A model generated the notes under the pieces. That model did no database searches, was not told the origin of the DNA, and saw only the letters and a program-made list of their open reading frames with translations. Of a DNA stretch of 64,000 nucleotides, positions 1-13,966 are shown piece by piece. The translations under genes and the position numbers were made by a program. Location: the NCBI RefSeq assembly GCF_017591435.1, contig NC_059302.1:14761167-14825166 (forward strand), in the 5' to 3' direction. Numbering within the stretch: the stretch's first letter is position 1; every line of letters starts with the position of its first letter. The stretch comes from Portunus trituberculatus. Its lineage: Eukaryota > Arthropoda > Malacostraca > Decapoda > Portunidae.

Positions 1-70
1 CTTGTATTGAGTATCCAAAATTCCCCCAAAATTATGCACACACAAGAAGGCAAGGTCATTGGCCTTCTGC

Positions 71-74
<4 letters not shown>

Positions 75-160
<86 letters not shown>
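75..160. repeat. (AC)n microsatellite
   Basis: An uninterrupted AC dinucleotide array. LINE sequence starts abruptly at its right edge. The 74 bases to its left show no recognisable feature. Confidence 0.97.
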
Positions 161-162
<2 letters not shown>

Positions 163-1280
163 CTATTTACCTGGACTTGAGAAAGGCCTTTGATAAAGTG
201 CCACACAATAGACTGATGTGGAAACTAAAGAAAATTGGAGGAGTAAGTGATAAACTAGCAAAATGGATGAAAAATTACTTAGTGGGAGGAGAAATGCGAA
301 CAGTGGTGAAGGGAAGGAAGTCCGAGTGGAAGAAGGTAACCAGTGGAGTTCCACAAGGGTCAGTGCTTGGTCCCATCATGTTTTTTATTTATGTTAATGA
401 TATGCCAGTAGGAATTGACAGTTACATGAATATGTTTGCGGACGATACCAAAATTATGCGGAGAGTAAAGAATGTGGAAGATTGTAACAAGCTACAGGAA
501 GATCTTGACAAAATATATGAGTGGAGTAGAGTGGCAGATGGAATTCAATATAAACAAGAGCCATGTTACAAAAATGGGAAGAAGCAGATACAGACCAAAC
601 AGGGATTACAGGTTGGGTGGTGAGAAGATTGAAGAGACCAATGAGGAGAAAGACTTAGGAGTAACCGTGCAAAACACTCTGTCACCGGAGAAACACATTA
701 ACAAGATATTTTGGAAAACATATAACATGCTCCAAAATATTGGCCTTGCATTCCACTACCTAGATGAAGGAATGATGAAGATGATATTATGCACCTTAAT
801 AAGACCCCAGCTAGAATATGCAGCTTGCATCTGGTCACCGCATATGAAGAAAAATGTGAAGAAGGTGGAAAGGGTACAGAGGCTGGCAACAAGGATGGTA
901 CCAGGACTCAGGGAATTAGACTATGAGGAAAGACTGAGGAAGCTGGGGCTGACCACACTAGAAGAGAGAAGAACAACAGGAGACATGATAACTATGTATA
1001 AATTGGTGAACAAGATTGACATACTGAACAGAGAATTGATAAAGGTGACCGCAAGTAATTACCTCCGAGGACATGGCAAAAAACTAATAAAGGACATCTG
1101 TCTAAATGACGTGAGAAAGTACAGTTTCCCGCATCGTAGTATTGATAAGTGGAATAAACTGAGCAGTGATGTCGTTGACACGGTGTGTGTCAATCAGATG
1201 AAAGAGAGATATGACAGGAGTGGACAAGGAGACAGGACACAGAGAGCTTAGCTCGGGCCCTGTAATACACGAATAGGTAA

Positions 1281-1281
<1 letters not shown>
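161..1281 (+). mobile_element. CR1-like LINE copy A, 5'-truncated
   Basis: This is the 3' part of a non-LTR retrotransposon ORF2. It opens inside the reverse transcriptase at AIYLDLRKAFDKVPH and carries the palm motifs VPQGSVLGP and FADDTK. The C-terminal part follows (EKDLGVT, RPQLEYAACIW, RVQRLATRMVPGL) and the frame ends with a TAG at about 1249. A one-base loss near 530 shifts the frame (codons from 162 to about 530, then from about 530 to 1251), so it is a pseudogene. The 3' end is ATAGGTAAATAC running straight into (AC)n. The motif order and C-terminal blocks match the CR1 group. It is 5'-truncated exactly at an (AC)n array. Confidence 0.9.
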
Positions 1282-1323
<42 letters not shown>

Positions 1324-1390
1324 TATGATACCCAGGCCCTGTAAAATTACAACTAGGTGAATACACACACACACACACACACACACACAG
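1282..1390 (+). repeat. (AC)n, LINE 3'-tail fragment, (AC)n
   Basis: Two AC arrays (about 1282-1320 and 1363-1389) flank a 42-base piece that ends ACAACTAGGTGAATAC. This piece is the last few dozen bases of a related LINE subfamily, so it is an extremely 5'-truncated copy. It lies in the same orientation as its neighbours. Confidence 0.8.
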
Positions 1391-3289
1391 GAGGAGGGAA
1401 AAGACCTAGTACAAGAAATAGAGGACTTCCATAGAATTGGAAAGTTCACAAGAGAAGGTATGAGGCCAATAAGAATCAAACTTAAGTCACAAAAGGATGT
1501 AGATGAATTGGTGGAGAAGTCATGGAGGCTAGCCCAGCAGGAAACAACAAGGAAGATTTGGTTGAGAAGAGATCTCGGTGAAAAGGAAAGAGAAATGTTA
1601 AATGAGTTGAGAAAGGAGGCTTTGAAAAAATGAAGAGAGGACAGAAGAGGAGAAGAAAGAGTTTTCTGGAGAATCTTGGATATGAGACTGAGGAAGTGGT
1701 TCATAACCCAGAAAAGTACAGTAAGAAAGGACTAAAGAAACTTACGTATGAGCGGAATGTAATGTATTCCAACATAAATGGAGTGATATCGGGATTTTAG
1801 AACTCAACGATTACTTGAGGGACAAGAACCCAGATATTGTGGGTCTTACTGAAACAAAACTGAGAGAGGAGAAGACCTGATGATGGTTGGAGAAGGAAAT
1901 ATAATGTTTGGAAAAGAAATAGAGTAGGTAAGATGGGAGGAGGAGTGATGTTGCTGGTTAAAAAGATATAAAGGTGGATCAAGTGAAAGAAGGTATGGGA
2001 AAGGCAGAAGTGCTAAAGATCAGAGCAGAAACTAATGAAGGAAAAAGAGGCACTACATAGTGGTGTACGTACCACCTAAGACAAATGCATGGTCAGTACA
2101 GGAATATGAAGAAATGATAAGTGATACAGGAACATGTCTGGAAGAAATGTTGGGTGGCTGTGAACGAACTATAATGATGGGAGATTTTAATTGTAAAGAG
2201 GTGTGTTGGGAGGACTGGTCAATGGAAGGATCAGAGACAACATGGGAAATACACTATTGACACTGGCAATGGAAAATGTGTTAACTCAGTGGGTCAAAGA
2301 AGATACTAGGTTTGGAGGAGAGGGAGCATCGTCAAGACTGGACTTGGTCTTTAGTACAGAGCCAATGGTCATTGAGGAGATGAGGGTGGAGTGCCCTTTA
2401 GCAAAGAGTGATCATGCAGTTTTGGAGTTCAAGGTGATAGATGAAGAGAAATCTAGAAGAAATGAAGAATATAAAGTGGGAAGATGGAATTATGCCAAGA
2501 CAGATTTTGGAAACCTAAAGAAATTCTTTCAAGAGACAAATTGGATGAAATTCAAGAGTGCTAAGGAGCAAATGAAAAGTGGAAGGAATTTATAAAAATA
2601 TACAAAGAAGGTGAGAAAAATTTGTACCAATAAGACAACATAGAGAAGTTGGAAAGCAGGACTGGTTTAACGATAGATGTGAAAAGGCTAGAACAAGAAA
2701 AGAGGATGCATGGAAGAGGTGGAGAAGGAAAAGACGGATTAAGCAGTGGGAAAGTTACAAAAGAGCAAGAAATGAATATGTGTTGATTAGAAGAGAAGAA
2801 AGAAAGAAACAAGAAAAGGATATAATTGATAAATGTAAAGACCAACCAAGGCTTTTTACAGACATGTGAACAACAACATCAAAAATAGAGAAAGTATTGA
2901 AAGTTTAGAAGTAAATGGAGTATGCAGTGAAGATCCCAGGAAATGGCAGAGGCTATGAATGGATGCTTTCGGAAGGTATTCACAAAGGAGACTGCTTTTG
3001 ACAAACCACTGGTAATGGAACAGAAAGGGATTATGAAGGAGTTTCAAGTAACTGTGGAGGAGATCAAGAATATGATGGGGAGTTTAGAAGTGAGAAAAGC
3101 TGTGGGACCTGATGGGGTATCAGGATGGATTTTAAGAGAATGCAGGGAGCAACTGGCAGAAAAAGTTTGTGAAGTAATTGATGCCTCATTAAGGGAAGGT
3201 GTAGTGCCCCAAGACTGGAAAAGAGCTAACATTGTCCCAATCTATAAATCAGGTAACAAGAGAGACCCATTGAACTATAGACCAGTGTC
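1391..3289 (+). mobile_element. CR1-like LINE copy C (duplicated 5' half)
   Basis: This copy contains the end of ORF1 (a basic, glutamate-rich stretch including RPIRIKLKSQKDVDELVEKS), the apurinic-type endonuclease and the start of the reverse transcriptase (VGPDGVSGWILRE, LNYRPVS). Endonuclease blocks visible in three frames are SNINGV, LTETKL, GDFNCKE, RLDLVFS and KSDHAVLEF. It stops inside the RT at 3289, where the sequence jumps back to the A-element tail. It is almost identical to the first part of copy D, but lacks single bases in several short homopolymers (for example A6 at about 1626 against A8 in copy D). It is non-functional. Confidence 0.9.
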
Positions 3290-3304
3290 AATACACGAAT
3301 AGGT

Positions 3305-3361
<57 letters not shown>

Positions 3362-3429
3362 TATGATACCCAGGCCCTGTAAAATTACAACTAGGTGAAT
3401 ACACACACACACACACACACACACACAGG

Positions 3430-6400
3430 AGGAGGGAAAAGACCTAGTACAAGAAATAGAGGACTTCCATAGAATTGGAAAGTTCACAAGAGAAGGTATG
3501 AGGCCAATAAGAATCAAACTTAAGTCACAAAAGGATGTAGATGAATTGGTGGAGAAGTCATGGAGGCTAGCCCAGCAGGAAACAACAAGGAAGATTTGGT
3601 TGAGAAGAGATCTCGGTGAAAAGGAAAGAGAAATGTTAAATGAGTTGAGAAAGGAGGCTTTGAAAAAAAATGAAGAGAGGACAGAAGAGGAGAAGAAAGA
3701 GTTTTTCTGGAGAATCTTGGATATGAGACTGAGGAAGTGGTTCATAACCCAGAAAAGTACAGTAAGAAAGGACTAAAGAAACTTACGTATGAGCGGAATG
3801 TAATGTATTCCAACATAAATGGAGTGATATCGGGGATTTTAGAACTCAACGATTACTTGAGGGATAAGAACCCAGATATTGTGGGTCTTACTGAAACAAA
3901 ACTGAGAGAGGGAGAAGACCTGATGATGGTTGGAGAAGGGAAATATAATGTTTGGAAAAGAAATAGAGTAGGTAAGATGGGAGGAGGAGTGATGTTGCTG
4001 GTTAAAAAGATATAAAGGTGGATCAAGTGAAAGAAGGTATGGGAAAGGCAGAAGTGCTAAAGATCAGAGCAGAAACTAATGAAGGAAAAAGAGGCACTAC
4101 ATAGTGGTGTACGTACCACCTAAGACAAATGCATGGTCAGTACAGGAATATGAAGAAATGATAAGTGATACAGGAACATGTCTGGAAGAAATGTTGGGTG
4201 GCTGTGAACGAACTATAATGATGGGAGATTTTAATTGTAAAGAGGTGTGTTGGGAGGACTGGTCAATGGAAGGATCAGAGACAACATGGGAAATACACTA
4301 TTGACACTGGCAATGGAAAATGTGTTAACTCAGTGGGTCAAAGAAGATACTAGGTTTGGAGGAGAGGGAGCATCGTCAAGACTGGACTTGGTCTTTAGTA
4401 CAGAGCCAATGGTCATTGAGGAGATGAGGGTGGAGTGCCCTTTAGCAAAGAGTGATCATGCAGTTTTGGAGTTCAAGGTGATAGATGAAGAGAAATCTAG
4501 AAGAAATGAAGAATATAAAGTGGGAAGATGGAATTATGCCAAGACAGATTTTGGAAACCTAAAGAAATTCTTTCAAGAGACAAATTGGATGAAATTCAAG
4601 AGTGCTAAGGAGCAAATGAAAAGTGGAAGGAATTTATAAAAATATACAAAGAAGGTGAGAAAAATTTGTACCAATAAGACAACATAGAGAAGTTGGAAAG
4701 CAGGACTGGTTTAACGATAGATGTGAAAAGGCTAGAACAAGAAAAGAGGATGCATGGAAGAGGTGGAGAAGGAAAAGACGGATTAAGCAGTGGGAAAGTT
4801 ACAAAAGAGCAAGAAATGAATATGTGTTGATTAGAAGAGAAGAAAGAAAGAAACAAGAAAAGGATATAATTGATAAATGTAAAGACCAACCAAGGCTTTT
4901 TACAGACATGTGAACAACAACATCAAAAATAGAGAAAGTATTGAAAGTTTAGAAGTAAATGGAGTATGCAGTGAAGATCCCAGGAAATGGCAGAGGCTAT
5001 GAATGGATGCTTTGGAAGGTATTCACAAAGGAGACTGCTTTTGACAAACCACTGGTAATGGAACAGAAAGGGATTATGAAGGAGTTTCAAGTAACTGTGG
5101 AGGAGATCAAGAATATGATGGGGAGTTTAGAAGTGAGAAAAGCTGTGGGACCTGATGGGGTATCAGGATGGATTTTAAGAGAATGCAGGGAGCAACTGGC
5201 AGAAAAAGTTTGTGAAGTAATTGATGCCTCATTAAGGGAAGGTGTAGTGCCCCAAGACTGGAAAAGAGCTAACATTGTCCCAATCTATAAATCAGGTAAC
5301 AAGAGAGACCCATTGAACTATAGACCAGTGTCACTTACAAGTGTGGTAGCTAAGATGTGTGAGAGGGTGGTGAAGAATAGATGGACAGACTTCTTGGAGA
5401 AAATGACATACTTTGTGAGTGTCAATTTGGTTTTAGAAAAGGCGTTCATGCACGACAAACCTGATATGTTACTATTCGAGGGTGATAGATGTAATACAGG
5501 AAAGAGATGGTTGGGCTGATGGAATATATCTGGATTTAAAAAAGGCCTTTGATAAGGTACCACACCGGAGACTGATCTGGAAACTTGAAATGGTAGGAGG
5601 AGTGCATGGCAGTTTACTAAAATGGATGGAAGACTTTTTGGTAGGAAGAGAAATGAGAACAATAATTAAGGACAGACCATCAGAATGGGGCTTGGTGGAG
5701 AGTGGAGTTCCACAGGGATCAGTGTTGGCACCAGTAATGTTCGCGGTCTACATAAATGACATGGTGGATGGGGTGTCCAGTTATGTGAGCCTATTTGCAG
5801 ACGATGCAAAATTGTTAAGAAAAGTGAGATGTGACAAAGATTGCGAACTACTCCAGGAAGACTTGGACAGAATATGGAAATGGAGCTGTACATGGCAAAT
5901 GGAGTTCAACACGACAAAATGCAAGAAAATAGAGTTTGGCAAGAGTGAAAGAAGAATCAGGAGTATGTACAAGATAGGAAATGAAGACATAAAACCAGTC
6001 ATGAAGAAAAAGACCTTGGGGTGACAATTACCAATGACCTATCGCCAGAGAGACATATAAACAAAATAATTGGAGAAGTATTGAACTTATTGAGGAACAT
6101 AAGAGTGGCGTTCGTATATTTAGATGAAGAAATGATGAAGAAAATAATTACTGCAATGATAAGACCAAGGCTTGAATATGCAACAATACAGTGGGCTCGA
6201 ACTTAAAGAAACACATAAGGAAACTAGAGAAAGTACAGAGGGCTGCAACAAAATGGTGCCTGACTTAAGAGATTTGACTTATGAAGACAGACTGAAAAGA
6301 ATGCAACTTCCGACCCTGGAAAACAGAAGAGAAAGGGAGACCTGATAGCAATATACAGAGTGATGATTGGCATGGAAAAAATGGATAGGGAAGATCTGTG

Positions 6401-6649
6401 TATGTGGAATGAAAGAATGTCGAGAGGGCATGGGAAAAAACTAAAATGGCCACTTATAGGAGAGATGTGAAAAATATAGCTTCCCTCATAGAAGGGTGGA
6501 AGCATGGAATAGTTTAGACGTGGAAGTGGTCAACGCAAGGAATATTCATGATTTTAAGAAAAAGCTGGACATTAATAGATATGGAGACGGGACAACACGA
6601 GCATAGCTCTTTTCCCGTATGTTACAATTAGGTAAATACAATTAGGTAA

Positions 6650-6652
<3 letters not shown>
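3430..6652 (+). mobile_element. CR1-like LINE copy D, near-complete ORF2
   Basis: In order it shows the ORF1 C-terminus (3430-3776), endonuclease (about 3795-4640; SNINGV, LTETKL, GDFNCKE, RLDLVFS, SDHAVLE), linker, reverse transcriptase (about 4959-6024; PDGVSGW, LNYRPVSLTS, YLDLKKAFDKVPHRR, GVPQGSVLAP, FADDAKL) and the C-terminal region to about 6605. At least five frameshifts or stops break it. It starts directly after (AC)n. Its 3' end carries a doubled AATTAGGTAAATAC followed by (AC)n. FADDA in place of FADDT in copy A, together with the different tail, marks a separate subfamily. Confidence 0.9.

Positions 6653-6724
<72 letters not shown>
6653..6724. repeat. (AC)n microsatellite
   Basis: A 72-base AC array between the 3' end of LINE D and the truncated 5' end of LINE E. 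Confidence 0.97.
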
Positions 6725-6727
<3 letters not shown>

Positions 6728-7128
6728 GACATATGAGGAGAGACTAAAGGCTATGGATCTACCAATATGGATCTACCAACCCTGGAACAGAGAAGGGAGA
6801 GAGGGGATCTGATACAAGTTTATAAATTGATCAACGGAATGGACCAAGTGGATAATGAGAAACTGATCCTGAGAGAAGAATATGACATTTGAAGCACAAG
6901 ATCGCATAGTAAAAAGCTGAGAAAAGGAAGATGTCTGAGAGATGTTAAAAAATATAGTTTCATAAAGATGTATTGAGACGTGGAACAGTTTAAATGAAGT
7001 AGTGTCTGCAACGAGTGTGCATACTTTTAAAGTAAGATTGGATAAGTGTAGATATGGAGATGGGGCCACACGAGCATAAAGCCCAGGCCCTGTAAAACTA
7101 CAACTATGTCAATACAACTAGGTAAATA
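6725..7128 (+). mobile_element. CR1-like LINE copy E, 3' fragment
   Basis: About 400 bases matching the last part of LINE K (27832-28225): the MTYEER block, LEQRRERGDLIQVYKL and the tail GCCCAGGCCCTGTAA. It ends CAACTAGGTAAATAC, followed by a short (AC)n at 7129-7142. A 12-base local repeat (ATGGATCTACCA twice near 6752) and premature stops show decay. The subfamily differs from A and D. Confidence 0.85.
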
Positions 7129-7142
7129 CACACACACACACA

Positions 7143-8334
7143 TGATCTTTCCTTTACAAAAGGAAGATCATGCGTAACAAACCTTAAATGCTTTTACTCT
7201 GGAGTCAGAGACATAACACAGGAAAGAGATGGATGGGTTGACAGTGTATTTTTAGATCTAAAAAAAAAAAGCATTCGATAAAGTTCCACACAGAAAATTA
7301 ATAAGAAAACTAGAAAATATAGAGGGAAAAAAAAGGAAAATTGCTGGAATGGATGAAGGATATCCTAATTGGAAGAACTACAAGTCACAATTAAGAGATA
7401 AGGAGTCCACCTGGATGGAAGTCATAAGTGGGGTCCCACAAAGTTCTGTGATGGCCCCAATTATGTTTGCAATATACATATATGGCATGGACGTAGGAGT
7501 AGAAAGCTATATGAGTTTCTTTGCAGATGACGCAAGACTCTTGAAGAAAGTTGGGTCATACGATGATGGTAGAACTCTACAGCAGGACTTAAATAGACTA
7601 TGGGAATGGAGTAAAAGATGGGAGATGGACTTCAACATTAAGAAATGTAGCATAATGGAATTTGGGAAGAGCAAAAATAGGATAACAAAACAATATAAAC
7701 TTGGAGAAGAGAAGATTAAGAAGGTGGAAAGCAAAAAAGACCAGGGAGTTCTCATAACAAAGGAAATGTCCCCCAATAAACATATAAATAAAATTGTTGA
7801 TGAGACCTACAACTTACGAGAAATATTAGAATTGCATTCTCATATATTCATGAAGATATGGTGAAAAAGTTATTAGTATCCTTGATGAGACCACGACTGG
7901 AGTATGCAACAGTACTGTGGTCACCTAACACGAGGAAAAATATCAGGAAAATTGAAAGGATACAGAGTGGCTCTTATATATGAAAAGAGACTGGAGAGAC
8001 TGGAATTACCAACATTGGAGCAGAGAAGAGAAATAGGCGACCATCTACAGAATAATGAATACTATGGAGCTTCTTGATAGGATTGACCTGCAGAAGAGGG
8101 ACAGAAGGAACACATGAGGACATGCATTAAAACTCAGAAAAGACAACTACAGAAGAGACTTCAAGAAAAACAGCTTCCCCCATAGAGCAATAGATATATG
8201 GAACAAACTGGACAGAGAGGTGATGTGTGCAAAGTCTATACACAGCTTTAAGAGAAAATTAGACACTGTGAGATACAGAGACGGGACAACACGAGCATAG
8301 GCTCCCCTCCCGTAGAATACACCTAGGTAAATAT
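7143..8334 (+). mobile_element. CR1-like LINE copy F, 5'-truncated
   Basis: It begins in the RT at TKGRSCVTNL immediately after (AC)n. It continues through FLDLKK (with an A11 run that breaks the frame near 7261-7271), GVPQSSVMAP, FADDARLL (7349-7864) and a C-terminal region broken by several frameshifts to about 8300. The tail is CACCTAGGTAAATATG and is followed by TA-type rather than AC-type repeats. It is a distinct subfamily. The Q-to-S and G-to-S changes in PQSS would damage the RT even without the frameshifts. Confidence 0.85.
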
Positions 8335-8358
8335 GTGTATATATATGTAAATATGTAA

Positions 8359-8359
<1 letters not shown>

Positions 8360-8421
<62 letters not shown>
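8360..8421. repeat. (TA)n microsatellite
   Basis: A pure TA array between the tail of LINE F and the left terminal repeat of a Tigger-type element. Confidence 0.96.
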
Positions 8422-8426
<5 letters not shown>

Positions 8427-9046
8427 GCAACCCCCGCTTAACGAAGGGATTACGTTTAAAAAAAAAACCTTCGTTAAGCGAACCGATTATAACAAGATTA
8501 ACCCAACTTGAACTTCCATTGAGAGTAAACAAAGCGAGAGTGCATCATAGTACATACAGTGAAAGGTATAATGAAAGTAAAAATTAATGAAGTTAAACAT
8601 TTAGGCAGTTTAATTTGTCATTATAATGTACACTAATATATGTATGTACGTAACTTTACAATGTTGATAATCAATGTACACTAATATATGTATGTACGTA
8701 ACTTTATAATGTTGATAATCTTAAATTTATGAAGGAAGGGAGAGTGAAACGGGAAAGACACTAACCGGCAACCTGGGTAATGTAAACAAACGGCGCATCA
8801 TTGTATCACATACAAAACTTATGTACCACATTTCCACAAGGCTTTCCATTTTATCCATTGTAGAGTCACGAGTTCAGGTGGTTCTTTTAGCTTGCAAGGA
8901 CGATACGGTCTCACCAGCCTTCTTAATAGAGTCTGCTGACTTGAAAATAGTAGAGACAGTAGATGGAGTCAAGATGGTGGCGAGCAATGCTATTACCGTA
9001 TTTTACGGCTTGCAAGACGCTGCATCTTGGAAGACGCACCCTAATA

Positions 9047-10018
9047 TAGGCAACCCCCGTTTAACGAAGGTTCACACAACGAAATTTCGCTACAACAAAG
9101 GTTTAATTTTACTACCATCTGCTCGTTTAACGAACACCAATCTCGCTTAAACGAAGTTTTATCCAGGTAATTTTTTCCAAGTTTGAAAGCCCCATTGTAT
9201 CACGCAAGTCGACAAGCTTTTAAATACACCAGGAGCTGCAAATACTAAGGTCTGCCTCAGGAGAAATTCTGAGACATCTGTAGAATCAAGATCAAGATCA
9301 AGATCAAGATCAAGCCTCTCGTGGACAACACGCACCACATAACGGCGTCAGCAGCAGCTCGTCTTCACTCACTCAACTTACCACTAAAACGCCCTGCAAT
9401 GTGGCCTAGCGTTCCTAAGAAGACCAGGAAGTCTCTTACTCTGGAAGTGAAGCTGGATATTATTCACAGACATGAAAGAGGATTGAAAACTATAGCACTG
9501 CTTGGCCACCATCTTGACTCCATATACTGTCTCTACTATTTTCAAGTCAGCAGACTTTTAAGAAAGCTGGTGAGACTGTATCTTCCTTGCAAGCTAAAAG
9601 AACCACCTGAACTCGTGACTCTACAATAGATAAAATGGAAAGCCTTGTGGAAATGTGGTACATAAGTTTTGTATGCGGTACAATGATGCACCCTTTGTTT
9701 ACATTCCACAGGTTGCTGGTTAGTGTTTTTACTATTTCACTTTCCCTCCCTTCATAAATGTAAGATCATCAACATTATAAAGTTACGTACATACATACAT
9801 TAGTGTACATTATAATGACTTAAATTAAATTTAACTGCCTAAATGTTAAACTTCATAATTTTTACTTTCATTAAACCTTTCACTGTACTATGATGTACTC
9901 TCGCTTTGCTTACTCTCAGTGGAAGTTCGTCAGGGGTTATAATCGGTTCGCTTAACGAAGTTTCGCTTAACGGAGTGTTTTTAGGAACGTAACCCCTTCG
10001 TTAAGTGGGGGTTGCCTG
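9047..10018 (+). mobile_element. Tigger-type non-autonomous copy with transposase remnant
   Basis: It is bounded by AGGCAACCCCCGTTTAACG on the left and CGTTAAGTGGGGGTTGCCTG on the right, with TA on each side. Codons at about 9393-9510 encode KKTRKSLTLEVKLDIIHRHE, the start of a CENP-B N-terminal/psq-like helix-turn-helix of pogo/Tigger transposases. The frame then decays and no DDE catalytic domain remains. A hexamer array (ATCAAG)5 lies at about 9284-9315. It is an internally deleted derivative that needs a transposase in trans. Confidence 0.8.
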
Positions 10019-10820
10019 TATTTGAAAGAAATTTCTAAGAAAAAAAAGTCATTCTCATACAAGAACGCATTCACCATATATCCGACCACTGAATACAAAA
10101 CCATCAGAAGCAAGGAGTCTGCAAGACACTATTGTTTCACCACTCATTACAAATTTGCTGGAGCACTCACCACAAATTTAAAACTATGTAAATAAAAATA
10201 CCATAGGTAAATACATATACACAGTGAAACAGTCCATCTCTTCTTGTTTTAGAGGCGGGCGACGGCATGTTTTGGATCTGTTGTTTACATTACGGAATCA
10301 CTTGTCCAATCGCCGAAACCGATCACGTCAATGCTGCAGTTTGTATTTATTTTATTTTGCAGTCGTGCTTCATAGGCTTTATCAATGTGAATACAATTCA
10401 CAAGTGGAGTTTTGACGATTCTTGCTTGAATGAGTAAGCCACTTGGATGTTCTATTAATAAAGGTATAAAGGCACCTGGCATGATGTGTGTGCATTCGTG
10501 TGCATGTATGTGTGTGTTGCAATGAGACGAGGGAGCGGCTCGTTTTCTCCACACGCTGAGTAGGTTGCAGGAAGGATTATGGTATTGTAAATACTTGTAA
10601 CACCTAAGTACTGAGTTTACATAATATAAAAGGCTAAATTAAGTGGTACTTAAGCTAACATCATAATGTAATGACCCAACATACAAATCCAGGTCACTAT
10701 TTGTCAAGTGTCCAAGCTCACATGAGGTTGGATGCTGCCTTACAATACAACATTCATCTTGGAAGATGCACTAGTATTTTTCAGGGTATTTTTTAGGAAA
10801 AAAAGTACGTCTTGTAAGCC
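10019..10820. other. No gene recognised
   Basis: AT-rich, non-coding sequence, read here as part of the insertion that splits the outer Tigger element. It contains a CATAGGTAAATACATATACAC stretch near 10202 resembling the LINE tail, but no LINE body precedes it. No reading frame with a recognisable protein is present. Confidence 0.5.
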
Positions 10821-11212
10821 ATAAAATACGGCAATTTTCTCGCCTCTTGTGTCTGTGAATAATATCCAGCTTCACTTCGAGAGTAAGAGACTTCCTGGTC
10901 TTCTTAGCAACGCTAGGCAACATTGCAGGGCGTTTTGGTGGTAAGTAGAGTGAGGGAAGACAAGCTGGTGCTGAAGCTGGTATTGTTTTGAAAAGGGGAG
11001 TGAGTGGTGCGCGTGTTGTCCACGAGAGACGCTGGTGTATTCAAAAGCCTGTCGGCTGGATATCTGGTGCTTTCAAACTTGGAAAAAATTACATGGATAA
11101 AACTTCGTTTAAGCGAGTTTGGTGTTCGTTAAACGAGCAGATGGTATTAAAATTAAACCTTCATTGTAGCGAAATTTTGTTGTGTGAACCTTCGTTAAGC
11201 GGGGGTTGTCTG

Positions 11213-11216
11213 TATG

Positions 11217-11282
<66 letters not shown>
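11213..11282. repeat. (TA)n microsatellite
   Basis: A TA array directly joining the right end of one Tigger-type element to the left end of the next. Confidence 0.95.

Positions 11283-13428
<2,146 letters not shown>

Positions 13429-13506
<78 letters not shown>
13429..13506. repeat. (TA)n microsatellite
   Basis: A TA array between the right end of the Tigger copy and the 3' end of the minus-strand LINE. Confidence 0.95.
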
Positions 13507-13508
<2 letters not shown>

Positions 13509-13966
13509 CCTGTATCAGTCGCACAGCGACCTCGTCATCAGTACTTAAAGATACACTTACAAGTACACAATACATTATATACTAATTCTAAATATTTGGC
13601 CCATTAACAGGGCTAAGTCCTGCAGCGAAATCCTCTACAATCTGTGATCCCCATACATGAGGATCATGTCTTGTTTAACTATAGTAAATTTCTTATAAAA
13701 ACTATCATGCAGCGCTATACATAATTATAAATCTAATAAATTTAAGTGCTTATCTAATCTGTTTTAAACATTGTCAAACTAGTGCTATTTACAACCCTCT
13801 CTGGCAATGCATTCCAGAAGTCTACCACCCTATGACTAAAGAAATATTTTCTTATATCTAACCTGCAGCCTTGCTTTCTAATCTTCCTGCCATGATTTCT
13901 AGTCCTACTTCCTCCTCTAAGGTAAAGAAAGATCTCACATCTATGTAGTTTGTATCTGAGAACATT

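Larger units (their letters stand above)
1264..5333 (+). repeat. 2-kb direct tandem duplication (units 1264-3289 and 3290-5333)
   Basis: Both units start AATACACGAATAGGTAAA, run through (AC)n, the LINE tail fragment, (AC)n, ORF1, endonuclease and early RT, and end at ACCAGTGTCA. Unit 1 follows the end of LINE A. Unit 2 continues into the rest of LINE D. The two differ mostly by one-base homopolymer indels and AC array length, with few substitutions (for example C at about 1825 against T in the second unit). The junction at 3289/3290 shows no target duplication, so this is a segmental tandem duplication or an assembly duplication, not a new insertion. Confidence 0.9.
8995..10838. mobile_element. 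Second DNA transposon inserted in the Tigger element
   Basis: The left edge reads CCGTATTTTACGGCTTGCAA at about 8996. The right edge reads GCCATAAAATACGG at about 10821-10834, an inverted near match. Both ends also carry an inner block around ATCTTGGAAGATGC or its mate. It is itself split by the Tigger copy at 9047-10018. The remaining stretch 10019-10820 has no coding sequence that I recognise. The family is unknown to me. Confidence 0.5.
8424..11212 (-). mobile_element. Tigger-type DNA transposon, split by a nested insertion
   Basis: The left terminal repeat CAGGCAACCCCCGCTTAAC starts at 8424 and the right one ends ...GCGGGGGTTGTCTG at 11212. The two outer pieces (8424 to about 8995 and about 10838-11212) together make about 945 bases. 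That matches the length and order of the uninterrupted relatives at 9047-10018 and 12437-13428, so they are read as one element interrupted by foreign DNA. The minus strand keeps a remnant of a CENP-B-like N-terminal DNA-binding region (SLTLEVKLDII). (TA)n flanks both ends, as expected for an element that duplicates TA. Confidence 0.75.

Noticed and set aside
1102..1704. 200-codon minus-strand frame rich in Cys-Val
   Set aside because: Antisense shadow of LINE sequence and (AC)n; no motif, and the + strand LINE explains it.
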